From contig JARYHS010009186.1 of assembly GCA_031002005.1 (NCBI GenBank), forward strand, positions 182,244,437 to 182,308,436: DNA of 64,000 nucleotides, in the 5' to 3' direction. The position numbers were made by a program, and so were the translations under genes. Below are positions 34,066-46,100 of this stretch, piece after piece. How positions within the stretch are numbered: position 1 is the first letter of the stretch; every line of letters begins with the position of its first letter. The stretch is from Vandiemenella viatica. Taxonomy: Eukaryota > Arthropoda > Insecta > Orthoptera > Morabidae. The notes beneath the pieces were generated by a model. It made no database searches and was not told where the DNA came from. It was given only the letters and a program-made list of their open reading frames with translations.

Positions 34066-34901
34066 TGCTGTTACTTCGTAAACAACTCAGAGGCGCATAC
34101 TAGTCGATATCGTTGGACTCACAACTTCGAGAACCACTGGGGACTGTAAGGTCAGCAGTAGTAACAAAGAAAACCGAAGCAAGAAGTCGGGTCGTAAGTA
34201 GAAAATGGATTGGACTGCGGAGAGGTAATCAGGAACGTGACAAGAATCGCAGAGAAGCGGCAAACAGCAGAAAATTCGTCTAGAGAAACGAGAACGGCAG
34301 CAGAACAATCACCGAATGTGGGGGTGAGCCGTGCCCAGTCAGCTGTCAGAGTAATTCGGATCTGAGGGGCGGGCTGACACTCTCTTCGTTTTAAACTCCG
34401 TCATCCGGAAGAAAATGGACAAAGCTTCCAGATAACACGCAGTCAATTTCGGCCGCAACACAAACTTTCTGTAAATACAGACGAAGTTTTTCGATTACGT
34501 CAATTGTTAGCTGGCACGTTTTTGTTATCTAAGAAATCACTTAGGCTCTTCACAAGTATCTCTCCACGCAATATATTTTTTCTTTTATTTTTGTAACCTT
34601 ACCTTACTCTAATGTATCTCTTCATTAAATTTCAAACAAGGAGAAACTAAATTCATTATACAGTTATTCGCACCTTACCGTAGCTATGACTAGAGAGAAT
34701 ACGTCCATATAAGGAGGATATTCACCTTACGTTAATTGTAGGTGGGAATAAACCTGCCTTGGGAACAACAGCTCATTATCCAGGGAATTTTTGGATAGTT
34801 AGAAAACTGACATTCTTGATTGGCTATACTGCTTTTAAGGGATACGACAATAAACGGAGTTAATTTTTAAATAGCATCGGGCATTTTAGACCACACAACA
34901 C
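34066..34901. other. DNA upstream of the Penelope relic
   Basis: A purine-rich tract (34140-34330) could be the 5' part of the minus-strand Penelope relic, but no reverse transcriptase motif survives in any frame I read. Confidence 0.35.
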
Positions 34902-34924
34902 GTGAGGCGACGGGCTCGCCTCAC
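34902..34924. other. Perfect 9-bp GC-rich hairpin
   Basis: GTGAGGCGA, loop CGGGC, TCGCCTCAC. It stands in AT-rich DNA without an adjoining T-run, so it is not terminator-like. Confidence 0.5.
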
Positions 34925-35384
34925 TTGAAATATGTTAATGTAATTTTTAATATGTCATCTTAGTAAGCGTATAGGTTGGCAAGACATGTGAAAAAGGAAG
35001 AGACGAGGAACATCTTTGGAACGATGGAGGAATAGATCGGAGAGTGTAGATTAGCAAGTAATGCGTGAAAACTAGCAGAAGTAATTATTGTATCTAATTT
35101 AATGTACATGGAAACTTTAAATGTTATTAAAGTAAAGTTTAATGTTTAGTGAACAAGATTGTAAAATAATTTGTTATAAAAAGAAGACTGAAACAACTCC
35201 CGTGAGATTTTAATATATTTTGTGGAAGCTGATCAAGATAAACAAATATTTCTTACAAATCTGTGACAGGACAAATATTTCTTACAGGCCAACTATGATA
35301 AACAATTGTATTTGTTTCTGTAATAATGTACTGAACAGGAGGAACAACAAAGGATGAACACAGCATTTACTAAAACTACCTATT

Positions 35385-35462
35385 CCCCTTTGCTGGAGAT
35401 GAACCGGTGACCCTCTATATGGGGAGCCCCTACGCTCCCCTATGTGGCTAAAGGGTGTTTCC
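35385..35462 (-). repeat. tRNA-like sequence
   Basis: The minus strand begins ACCCTTTAGCC and ends GGTTCATCTCCAGCAAAGGGG, so the ends could pair like an acceptor stem around a B-box-like GGTTCATCTCC. The arms between do not fold cleanly, so a tRNA-derived fragment is likelier than a tRNA gene. Confidence 0.3.
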
Positions 35463-35679
35463 ATTTCCGAAACTGAACGCAAGACTTATAATAAGTTACA
35501 AAATATGAATGTTTTTCTGATTGGTGAAATATTTGTGTCATAATGCAAAGAATCGACGGCACGCCGAAATTTATACAACTCCAAATTTGTTTTATTGTCT
35601 TGAATTTGGGATGATTATCTTCCTATAACTTGTAGCATATCCACTAGCCCCGAAAATATATATGTATTTATAAGTGTAT

Positions 35680-36060
35680 TTTGTAATATTGAAATGAATG
35701 TATAATATGAATTGTAAGCAAGTGTATTTGCTCATGGAGACCACAGACGGTACCAAGTTTGTAAACAGGGGTAATATAAGTGACATTAATATCTTTGGTT
35801 TTTTGGAGAGTGTGAGAAGTGTGTGCGAGAGAGTGTCTGGCCGCGAGCGGCGCGAGTTGTTGCGCGCCAAGATTGTGGCGGCGGTCTAGTAATTTTGTAT
35901 TGAGCCTGCTGGGTCTGTGATCGTTCTTAACATACGAAAGAGTGTGTTTTCATTTGTGGTTTTATAAAGTTGTTCAGAATAGCATATGGACTTTGATCAA
36001 TAAAGTAGAAACTTATTGATTGTACGAAGTTAAACGTCTTCTTATTATTTGTATAATAAG
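35680..36060 (+). repeat. Possible solo LTR or retroelement end
   Basis: A CpG-rich core (GGCCGCGAGCGGCGCGAGTTG, 35841-35885) is followed 100 bp later by CAATAAAGTAG (35999-36009), in order resembling an LTR R-U5 region, with upstream TATATATGTATTTATAAG. No second copy, defined TG/CA ends or target duplication was found. A short open frame (35698-35889) crosses the core but looks fortuitous. Confidence 0.3.
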
Positions 36061-39000
36061 AACCTTTAAAAATGAAGATAAGTAGCTCCTCAGTCCGCGT
36101 GCTTGGGTGAAATGACGGTATATGGGCCGAACCGTCAACAAACCTGTGGACTTTAATTGGTAGTAAGAAATAATAATTGTGAGGAGTATTACAAACTAAA
36201 GATGAATTAATTCTATGAACATTACCGCTTTAAATATCAGAAATATTAGATTAAAATTTATCATTGTTAATTAACATAATTTGACCAATTTTCACTTTGT
36301 TCCACACGAGTAAGAAATTTCAAACTCGTTAATTTGAAATATCCTCAGAAGCATCGGACATTCGAAAATCTTATTACCATTTTCTGTTATTTCTCCGAGA
36401 GTGACAAGACAGGAATGGGAGAGATTCGTCTCACCACGTCGAGGCAGTTAAAGAGGCTAAAATTCGCAAAAGCGGTTCTGAATGTGTGAAATATAATCAA
36501 ATTTTGCTTTACTGACATGTGAAATCTTGCATATCGTAATGAGGTTACTAAAGTCCTACAGAACGCAATAGAATCTCGTTTCTTTGTGGTTTCATCAATG
36601 AGCATTTCCAGTACATGAGGCTGACTGTTTTGTGTGCCGTGAGGTTTTGTAAACAGGGAACCACTAATTTCCAAAGATGTGATTGGTTATTTCTTCTGTA
36701 CTGAGAAGGCTAATTAAAACTGATGACAGAATTGGCTATCTGTATACGAAGTGTGTGTTTCTGATCTGAATATTTCAACAATTAAAAAAAATATCCTGTT
36801 ACAATGAGTGCCAGTTACTTATTTGAAAACCAACTTTAAATAATATACATTCTGTCCTCGTATACACTGTTTCATTAGGAATGGTCCAATCTGCAATGTG
36901 ACAATGATGATGTAGAATTACTGCGGAACGCGTAAGACTTCTTGGTAGCGAACATAGAGAGCAGTTTCCTTAGGAGCAACCTCTTGAACGCATCCCATTA
37001 GCCAATGTGTTTGTGCCTGCGAATGGCATTGGCGCCTTCCCTGAGTTATAGGCGTAATAAATTATCCGAGTTGGCCCAGTTTAATGGTAGGTGGGTATTT
37101 ATTTAGGGGTTTATGGCTATCCCACTTGGGCGAGATTACTCGGTTGGGCTTGGCTCTGCTGTGTGGAAGAAACTATCGTCCAGCAGTCTGTGCTACTCAG
37201 GCTGCTACCCTTCAGCTTACGGCCTCCTGCTGTCCCTCATGCATATTTGAATGACATGCAGATGAGAGTTTGCACCCATTAATCTCGCGTTTTCAATTAT
37301 TAATGTTAGTTCGTAAGAGGATTGTACGTTCGCACGTAGTGTTCAAGGATTTTACTTTCAGCTTTAAGCTACGTTGAGTAGCTTATGTTGTTTGTCTCCT
37401 TCCTTTAAAGACATAAAAACTATTATAATTATTCGATTAACTTCTTTGTTTCTTTTTCCGTAACATTACTTTCCCAGAATATAATCAACAGTAATAATTT
37501 TTCTTCTGTGAAAAAGTAACCAGTATTTTTATGGCACTGTTTGCCCTATTTATTTCGTTAACAGTTAATTTAACACATTTAATCTTCAGAGAAGGTAACC
37601 AATTAAATAGCTGTGTATGAATAAGTTTCTAATGTCATACATCTTTTTGGAAAATGATACAATTCTTTCTCTTCCAATCACAGCAACAGCAGCAAATTCG
37701 GTCAAGAATCCAACGATTCGTGGAAAACAGTTATTTTGTCAGTGCACAGTTATGTAGGTTGTTAATTGTACGTTATATTAACAGGCTTTTATTAACTTGA
37801 CCTGAATGTATTTGTGTATAAATGAATTTGATAGAATGTTTCAAATCAATTTTCACCCACTTTCAGACGTCCAAATTATTTGAAATTTTGCACTCGTATT
37901 GAGAACCAACGAGAATACGATAATTTCATACCCATGTTCTGGTATTATCATTATTAGGACAGTAAATGAAAAAAAAAAGAAGAAATCCATCACTGTAAGT
38001 GCTATGCAAGCAAGCGGACACTACTGTTGAGTGGGTTGCAAACAAACAGGCCTCAACCTCAGCATATTCCTAAATTGATTGACGCGCTCCTCCTGTGGAA
38101 GGGCCACGAGCATTTTACATATGTTCTTAAATTTTTCTCATGTTAAACAAGGTCTATTTAGATTTAAATCCATTTGTCTCTTTGTTGTTGGACAGGCTTA
38201 TGTCGCGTATAGTCTGTGGATGGTCCCCAAATAAAAGAACCTGATTGCTCCTAGCTAACACGGAGAGTAATACTGATGTGTTAGATGATACGGCTCGTTA
38301 CGCGAAAATGAATGAAATAATTTTAAGTTAATTGTCACACATAAAATTCTAAAAATCGAGTGTTGTCAATACATATATCTCAATTCTGTTTTAAGACTAA
38401 TTAAAAATATTACAGTTTAAAAAAATAAAAAACCTCACTTTTGTAGCAATGTTAACTGAAAAGTTAATAATAATCTTTAACTAAAAATCATCCTTTAATA
38501 AGATTTTGTTCAAAAGCTACAGGATGTCTCTCAATTCAGTACAGCTTCTTTTATTTGAATATGCTTTAAAGAAAAACGAAGTTCTTGATAAAAAAAAACT
38601 GTAATGTAAAAATAAAGCGTAGTTTGCTCTCTACTTACTTTTCATAAAGACTTTAGCTTTATAATTAGCTAGAGGTAAGAAATTTAAGACAATTGACATC
38701 TAGCACCCCACACTTTATTTTATATTAGAGTTAATATTGTGTTCAATGACTTTATACTCATTTCAAGCTTATTAAAAATTATGTTGTACTGAATTGTGGG
38801 ACATTCCATTACAGTTGCACAAAATTTTTATATTTAAAAATTATTTCTAAATATTTAGTTCACATTGCTACAAAAGTGTGTTTCTTAAACTATAATTTTT
38901 TTGGTAATATACTCGTACCAGCCACAAAAAAGAATCTAATCAAATGCGCGCTACCTCCATGAATAAAATGAACGGAGCTATACAAATGTGTTCACGTAAT

Positions 39001-39732
39001 AATCTGGTGTTTCCCGGCTAAGTGGGTTCCAAAAAGTAATTAAAATTAATTTTTTAATTTACGAAAAACCATGTCTAATTTAGTAATGTCAATTTTTTTC
39101 ATTGGTCATTATAAATTACTTAAATTTTGAGGCGGTGACGTTCAATTTGTGCAAAATTAAAGTAGTTCAATCACCAGTGTCTCCTCAGAGAAGTTTTGAT
39201 ATATTCGGTTTGGCAGCGGTGTATATAAAGAAAGAAGTGTGAAGTTTGTGGCAAAATACACTCTGCTTAAGTGCAGAGTTCACCAGAGTGTCCGAGGCGC
39301 GAAATAGCCTCGTTCCGTGGTGCCGCAGAAGTTGGAGACCACATCACGATATTGCGTGGTCGTCCCACAGCGAATGGGCTAGAACCGCACGTTATCGTGT
39401 GGCCGGTAATGAACGTGCTTAAGTTAAACGATCTGGTTAATATTAATTTTGCGCAGCGTGGATGCGCCTTTTGAGAGGCAATTACCCATTTTCCTTACCT
39501 CATTCAAATACGCATATTACAAGATACCAGATCATTATTAGTTTCAAGGCGAATTAGTTTATTAGTTTCTAGGTGAAATCACTCAAGGTCAGGTCTGATG
39601 AAAGCAAAATGAAAGTAGTAAAGTGAAGTACTTTATAAATTAGCGTCAGAATGTCGTACTTCGGCTTTAAATTTGGAACCATAGACCTGAGAAAATGTTG
39701 TTCCTGACTGATATGTGGTAGTTAACTTTCCT
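36061..39732. other. Long unassigned AT-rich stretch
   Basis: This is the longest featureless stretch in the window. A GC-richer patch at 36950-37280 gives a 63-codon frame without motif. From 38300 the DNA is very AT-rich. Confidence 0.45.
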
Positions 39733-39770
39733 CTGACGATGCCGTACACCACCAGGGTGAAACGCTGGTG
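39733..39770 (+). ncRNA. Hammerhead-ribozyme-like motif B
   Basis: CTGACGAT-GCC, a 12-nt loop, GGT-GAAACGCTGG. The CUGACGA and GAAA core boxes are complete and stem II can form with one G-U pair, but the GUC cleavage triplet is not where expected. It lies at the head of a dispersed repeat (39760-39967) that recurs at the end of the window. Confidence 0.4.
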
Positions 39771-39967
39771 GATAATAAATATTAACCGAAATAGTTGTTT
39801 TATTTATAATGTAATGTATTAAATATCGTTAATGCTTCATTACTGTACATATTTAAGCAACTAAACATCTTATGATTACGAAAGCTTATCTTGTTCATTG
39901 TGTGCGCATATTTTTATTTGTGAATAAAATAGCTGCAGCACGTACATGGTCTGATCGATAGAAACCC
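39760..39967 (+). repeat. 208-bp dispersed repeat, copy 1
   Basis: This sequence matches 63793-64000 at 204 of 208 positions, with no indels. It starts inside hammerhead-like motif B and continues with AATAAATATTAACCG and TTGTGAATAAAATAGC. The true repeat is longer, because the partner is cut by the gap on its left and by the window edge on its right. Confidence 0.85.
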
Positions 39968-40938
39968 ATATTGCTTTACGTAAGTAATAACGCAAAAAGC
40001 TTTAGAGATTCTGTTAAAATTATGGCACTAATCTATATATTATTACTGAATGATGTTTATGTTTGTGAATAATAATATTCTTGTGTTTGTATTTGAGAAA
40101 CTTATGTATTATTGTATCTCCAAAAAATTTCCTTTATTTGCCTTTAAGGCAAATACAGTATATTAAGACTATAATACCGAAGGAAAACCTGACGGAGTGT
40201 GCTGGTTCCTTCTAACTCAGTTATCTCATTTAATACTTAGTACAGACAAAAAACTCAAGTTTCCACCGCATAGAAATTTAACTGAATCGGTGGTTGAGAT
40301 GAAATAAAAATTTTAGGACAGTTTGTAGATAGAATTTTAAGCACTCAGTTAATACAGGGAATTCTAACTTTACTTTGAAATAAGAGCCATGTTAATTTTA
40401 TTCATAACGGCGATTGTAATTATGTCAGTAAACATTAAATATGAAATTCAGAAGATAATAATGATGAAGGAATTGGGAAGATAGTATTTAATAAATACAG
40501 GAAATTTTTTTTACATGTTCTTAATAAAATAATCATACGGCATTATCCTATTTAACTATACTTCGAGAGCTGGCCGGACAATCTCCGCCCAGTGCTTGTA
40601 CAAGGCTACCACCAATTGCTCACCACAGTCCTCATGTTGCAGAGCTTCCAGGCGTTAGCTAACCTCTTTGACTTCAAAGCCCTCGGGACCGCTGCAACTC
40701 AAACGGCTGCGGTGTGCCACTAGTTGCCTTGTGGCAGGCTGTACAAGATGTGTCTCCATGCACTGTTGCTCAAACAGTGGTCAAATTAGATCTCCCCTGC
40801 CGCTACTAGTACCCTTCTGCGTCGCAGTTTTGTTTGCATTGGTAATATTCACCACCGAAGTTCTCAACTGAACATGACATAAAACCACACTTTTCGTTTA
40901 AGTATGAATGTACTATATCCTGTGAAGCCCCGCAATTT
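39968..40938. other. Unassigned DNA with a GC-richer patch
   Basis: At 40565-40870 the composition rises (GAGAGCTGGCCGGACAATC onward). No frame there carries a motif I know. An unrecognised exon or element fragment is possible. Confidence 0.35.
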
Positions 40939-42850
40939 TTAACCGACTTCAAAAAAAGGAGGAGGTTATCAATTCCTCTATATTCTTTATTTTTAATTTT
41001 TTAAATTTTTTTTTGTATGTATGTTCAGCGATATCTTCGCCATTTTCGAACCGATATAAATGAAATTTTTTTAATGGATATGGTATACGTCCAAAGTGGT
41101 CCCATATGAATTTCATTGAGAAACCACCCCTTCTACCCCTTGACACCCCTTAATATTTATACAAGCCAACGTTTTTTTTCCGATGGGAAAAATACTGTCA
41201 AGTTTTGGTTTGAAAAAACTGAACCCCTCTCCCCCCATCCACCCCCTTAATTTTTGCCAATGTCCTTTATACAAAGCTTCAGTCGACACCATTTTACTGA
41301 TCTCCATTAAAGTTGGCATATACATGTAATTTTTCATGGAGAAGGTTTCTCACCAAAAAAAAATCACCCCTCTCCCACTTTACACCCCTTAGTTTTTATT
41401 CGAATCCACATTTTTTATCCGATTTCGATGGAACTTTGTATAGTCAAAAATAAAGAGATAAATACTTTCAAGTTTTGGTTTTAAAAAACTGAACCCATCT
41501 CCCCATATCCACCCCCTTAATATTTGCCAATGATCTTTATAAAAAGTGACAGTCACCACCGTTTGACCGATTACCATGAAAGTTGGCGCTTATTACGTTT
41601 CTGACCAAAAAATAAAAAAAACCACCCCCTATCCCCATTAAACTCTTAAATTTATACAGACCTACAGTTTTATCCGGTTTAGATAGAACTTAACAAACAT
41701 TTGCTATAAAATAAAGAGAAAAATAATCTCAACTTTTGGTTTGGAAAAACTGAACCCCTCTACTCGTCTCCACACCTTGACTTTTCCCAATTTTCTTTTT
41801 AAAAAGCTACAGTCAACACCATTTGCCAAATCTTTATGAAAGTTGGCACATATATCTATTTTTTTATGGAGAAGATTTCTGACCAAAAAATTCAAAAACT
41901 ACCCTAGCTCCCTTTTACATCCCTTAATGTTTGTACAAACCCACATTTTAATCCGATTTCGGTGGAACTTCGCATGTGTATACTTTAAAGCAAATAGAAA
42001 AAAAAAAAAACATACTACTCACATTAATTTCACAAAAACACAAAGCCTATCCCCCTTTCTACCCCTTTCATTATTGTCAATATTCATTATATAAAGCTAC
42101 CTTTTCTATCTGATTTTGAAGGAAGTATGCACATGTATACTTCAAAACAAACAGAAAAATAATTTCTACATTTGGTTTAGAGAAGCCAAACCTCTCTCCC
42201 CCTTTCCACCCCCTTGATCTACACAAACCACAGTTTCTATCCGATTCTGAAGGAAATTTGCACACGTTTACTTAAAAAATAAATCAGAACAATTGTGTTC
42301 AAATTAGGTTGCAGAAGCCCAACCCCTCTTCTCTTCTACCCCCACCCCTCCTAATTCCCAATTTTCTTTACAGATACCCACAGTTTTTATCAGATTTCGA
42401 TGAAACATTGCACATGTATACTTAAAAATAATTAGAAACTTAGTATCTACATTCTGTTTACAAAACCAAACCACTTACTCCCTTACCCCATTTAATTTTT
42501 GCAGATGTTCTTTACACAAAGCTACAGTTTTTATCTGGTTTCGATGGAACTTTGCACATGTATACTTTAAAAACAAAGAGTAAAACACTGTCAAAACTAG
42601 CTTTACAAAAACCAAACTACTCTTCGCCTCTACATCCCTTAGTTGTTTTTTACACATCCCTTAGTTGTTTTTATCTGATATCAATAGAAATTTATTTACG
42701 TACACTATAAATCAATCAGAAAAGACAGTTTACATTTGGTGTACAAAAGCCCTATCCCTCTTTACCTTTACCCCCACCCGTCTTAATTTTCAATGTTCTT
42801 TACAAAAGTCCACAGTTTTAAATCCCGTCAAAATCAATAAAGATATTTTT
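40939..42850. repeat. Diverged tandem repeat array
   Basis: The array opens with AACCGACTTCAAAAAAAGG at about 40940. It then repeats a module of a C-rich block (ACCCCTCTCCCCC...CCACCCCTTAA), TTTTTGCCAATGTTCTTTA, an ACAGTTTTTATCCGATTTCG block and GATGGAACTTTGCACATGT. The spacing is about 265 bp for the first three units (near 41205, 41475, 41735) and about 130-150 bp afterwards (copies near 41960, 42110, 42240, 42395, 42540, 42680). Identity between units is only moderate. Short open frames on either strand here are by-products of the repeat. Confidence 0.75.
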
Positions 42851-42914
42851 AAGTCAAGGCAGAATATTCATAAAATAAATGTGTCCTAATGTCTCAACAT
42901 GCACCTCATGTTTC

Positions 42915-43529
42915 AATTTTAAAATAATTTTATACCTTTCTTAGAAGAAAGTAAATCTAAATTGACAATGTTTTACATTACTGTTATTGTCATTTTTACA
43001 TTAATTAATTATTTTTGGAGTCGGTGCCAGCCAAAGCAAGAAAAGCAAAAACATTAAAACAATAATGAATAATACATAAACATCATGTTACTACATACCT
43101 ACAGTTAATGTTAGAAACATGTTTCAACAAAACTGAAGTATACAGATGATACGCCGATATTGTACTTACTGTGAAGCATTTACTGCATGATGTAGCCTAC
43201 CAACTGACACTGTAGCGCCAGAGATATGCCTGAACTACCAACGAGGCCGAGCCACAAATTAAAATACTGACTAATTTGTTTCCCTAAACTGTCTTCCACA
43301 GTAAAAATATCTGCCTCACTACGTACTTTAAAATATTTGGAATTTTTGTTTGTACTCCCCGTCTCCTCGAACACCAAATAAAGTTAAGGAATTGGATCTT
43401 CGCGATGTAACAGCTGGCACCGACTCCAAAAATAATTAGTTAATGTAAAAATTTCAATAACAGTAATGTAAAATATTGTCAATTTAGATTTACTTTCTTC
43501 TAAGAAAGGTATAAAATTATTTTAAAATT
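42915..43529. mobile_element. Fold-back element with 117-bp inverted repeats
   Basis: The arms 42915-43031 and 43413-43529 are inverted copies with about four mismatches in 117 bp, enclosing 381 bp of unrelated sequence. The inner boundary of each arm is GGAGTCGGTGCCAGC. The similarity of the arms implies a recent origin or gene conversion. The interior has no convincing frame. No target duplication was seen. The left arm adjoins the diverged tandem array at 41.1-42.85 kb, so one arm may have been captured from that repeat's end. Confidence 0.7.
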
Positions 43530-43645
43530 TTTAGTGTGCTTTTTTTAAAGGCGGTTTATATGTTTTTTTAAACAATTATTTTTTTTCATATTAAATGATT
43601 GTTCCCGGAAGCTCATATCACAACGCTATTTATATAGGGCGTTTA

Positions 43646-44915
43646 TTAGGTGATAGTATGTATCATGACCAGAATAATATACAGAAGGATGGAAAGGGTA
43701 GTAGAAGAGATAGTAGGTGAAGATCAGTTTGGGTTTAGGAAAAATCGAGGTACAAGGGAAGCAATTCTGTCTTTGAGATTAATACTTGAAGGGCGGATCA
43801 AGAAAAACAAAGATACTTTTATGGCATTTGTTGATTTAGAAAAAGCTTTTGATAATGTTAGGTGGGACAAGATGTTCAAAATTTTAAAGAAGTCAGGTCT
43901 AAAGTATCGAGATAGAAGAATACTCTATAAACTATATAAGAATCAAGTGGCTGTAATAAAAGTAGAGAATCACGAGAGACATGCATCAGTTAAAAAGGGT
44001 GTAAGACAAGGTTGTAGTCTATCCCCGTTAATATTCAACTTGTATGTAGCAGAAGCAATGAAGAAAGTCAAAGAAAAATTTCCATGTGGCATAAGTTTTC
44101 AGGGAGAAAAAATCAGTATGCTACGATTTGCTGAAGACATTTTCTTATTAGCAGAGAGGGCTGAGGATATTGAGAAGTTATTGAATGGCATGAACAAAAT
44201 ACTGAAGGAAGATTTTGGACTGAATATAAATCAAAGTAAAACAAAAGTGATGAAATGTAGCAGAAGTGACACCAATACTAGCAGATTAAATATAAAAATA
44301 GGATCTGATGCAATAGGAGAAGTGAGTGAGTTCTGTTACTTGGGAAGCAAAATTACAAAATTACAACTGATGGCCGAAGCAGGAATGATGTTAAAAGCAG
44401 AATAGCACTAGCAAAAAGAGCCTTCATGAAAAAGAGAAACCTTTTACTTTCAAATATTGATCTAGGAATTAGAAAGAATTTCTTAAAACTCTATGTGTGG
44501 AGCACAGCACTTTACGGTAGCGAAACATGGACTTTAGGAATACCGGAAAGAAAGAAACTTGAAGCATTTGAAATGTGGTGCTACAGAAGAATGCTGAAAA
44601 TTAGGTGGACAGACAAAGTAAGAAATGAACGAGTTTTGGAAATGATGGGTGAGAAAAGAGACGAGAAAAGAGACGAGACAGGCTGGTAGGTCATATTTTG
44701 AGACATGCTGGATTGGTTAATTTGTTAGCGGAGGGAACAGTTGAAGGTAAGAACTGTAGAGGTAGACAGAGATTAGAATATATGAAGCAGATAATTGAGG
44801 ACGTGGGTTGTAAGGGGTATTTAGAAATGAAGAGGTTAGCACAGGATAGGAAGGGATGGAGGATTGCATCAAACCAGTCTAAAGACTGACGACAGCAAAC
44901 AACAAGTATGTATCA
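43646..44915 (+). pseudogene. 5'-truncated RTE-like LINE, copy 2
   Basis: The copy begins within the reverse transcriptase fingers and continues through motif A (AFVDLEKAFD, residues 59-68 of the first frame), RQGCSLSPLIFNLY (about 119-132) and the active-site box. That box reads FAED rather than the FADD of copy 1, so a catalytic Asp is lost. An 8-bp tandem duplication of AAAATTAC near 44350 shifts the frame. A rearranged stretch near 44655 (repeated GACGAGAAAAGA) shifts it again, leaving frames at 43650-44405, 44426-44689 and 44698-44889. The end reads GWRIASNQSKD plus a short CAGTCTAAAGACTGACGACAGC tail without poly(A). Confidence 0.78.
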
Positions 44916-45117
44916 AAATAAGACAAAAATGTGGAATGAAGATTGGGTGACAAACGCATAGTTTCGGAGTTAATAACAGGACCACAATATAACGCCCGCC
45001 CGTGGCATTGCATGCCTCAGCTCTTCGGCTTTTTTTAACACCATATATATTCTTCCCCTCTAACAGATATGCCTTCTTTCAAACAAGTGGAAATAAAATG
45101 GAATACTGAGGGTAGTG

Positions 45118-45342
45118 GATGGGCGGTAACGCTCTGGCCTTGCATTTGGGTGAATGCTTATTCTAATTCCGGTTCGACTATCTAAATTTGGGATTTCCAT
45201 GGTTCCCCAAATTACTCCAGACGAGTGCCGGGATGGTTCCTTCAAAAGGCCATTGCCAAATTCCGTCCCGTTGATAGCCTCATTCCTTTCTCGACTCTAA
45301 TGACCTCGACCACGCATAAAGCGATAAGCAAAAAAAAAAAAA
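45118..45342 (+). repeat. tRNA-derived SINE, family S1
   Basis: GGCGGTAACGCTCTGGCC is followed by CCATGGTTCCCCAAATTAC, GCCGGGATGGTTCCTTC and CCGTCCCGTTG, ending CCACGCATAAAGCG and an A-run at 45331-45342. The B box is decayed (CCGGTTCGACTATC). Confidence 0.6.
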
Positions 45343-45983
45343 GGAATATTACTTATAGAGTATTCTGAACTATGAGCCAAAGTACTCGTATATGACCTCA
45401 AGTACTGTTTCGATTATATCTAATAAAAATACGAATAACGTAGTACTTGGTTTTATCTGTTTAATGCTAACCAGCAGCTGCCTGAATTTGGAATGTGGTG
45501 TTATAAGCGGTTAAACAAATCCTAGATAAGTGCGTTGGAAACAAAGCACAAAAAGTGTTAAGCGAATTATAAGTAGTGACTTTTACTGCGCTATGGATTG
45601 TGGTGCAGAGAAGGAATAGTATTAGTGAAGAATTTCTGGTATCAGATTGCAACATTTTCTGATCTCCTAACATGATTTTGATTTTTTTCGAAATGCGTGA
45701 TATTGACAGATTTTATGTGAATACGACAGCCGAAGCATAAATCATGAGATTTATTAAAAATGATTGTAGTTTCGTGTGAATGCGAGGTGACTATATCTTG
45801 TAAGGTTTCTTTGCTTGCATGTAAATTCTTCACGATAATTTAATTGCTTGTCCTGTTACTTTCCACACATGCAGGGATAACGTATGTAGTTTAATCAGCA
45901 CGTGAAGAGTTCAGAATTAATTATATCAGGTTTCGATTATTACTTTTAATAGTAAAATAGGTTCACATGGTTTATACTAAACA

Positions 45984-46100
45984 ACCGGTGTGGCCTATTA
46001 AGGCGCCACCACAGTGAATCGGAGAAATACAATGGAATCAGGTTCGAGTCCCTGACATCACATTCCGGCAATCCTAATTGCCGTTTCGAGGTTTTTTTTT
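45984..46100 (+). repeat. tRNA-derived SINE-like sequence
   Basis: GTGTGGCCTATTAAGGCGCC precedes a good B box (AGGTTCGAGTCCCTG), then GGCAATCCTAATTGCCG, which can form a small hairpin, and a T-run. The body differs from S1. Confidence 0.45.

Noticed and set aside
40949..42657. Minus-strand short frames with repeated MCKFPSESDRNCG-like text
   Set aside because: They are the reverse complement of the tandem repeat unit, not genes.
41100..42850. A CRISPR array, given repeated units with spacers
   Set aside because: Units are imperfect, of variable spacing and in a eukaryotic genome; there are no identical short repeats.
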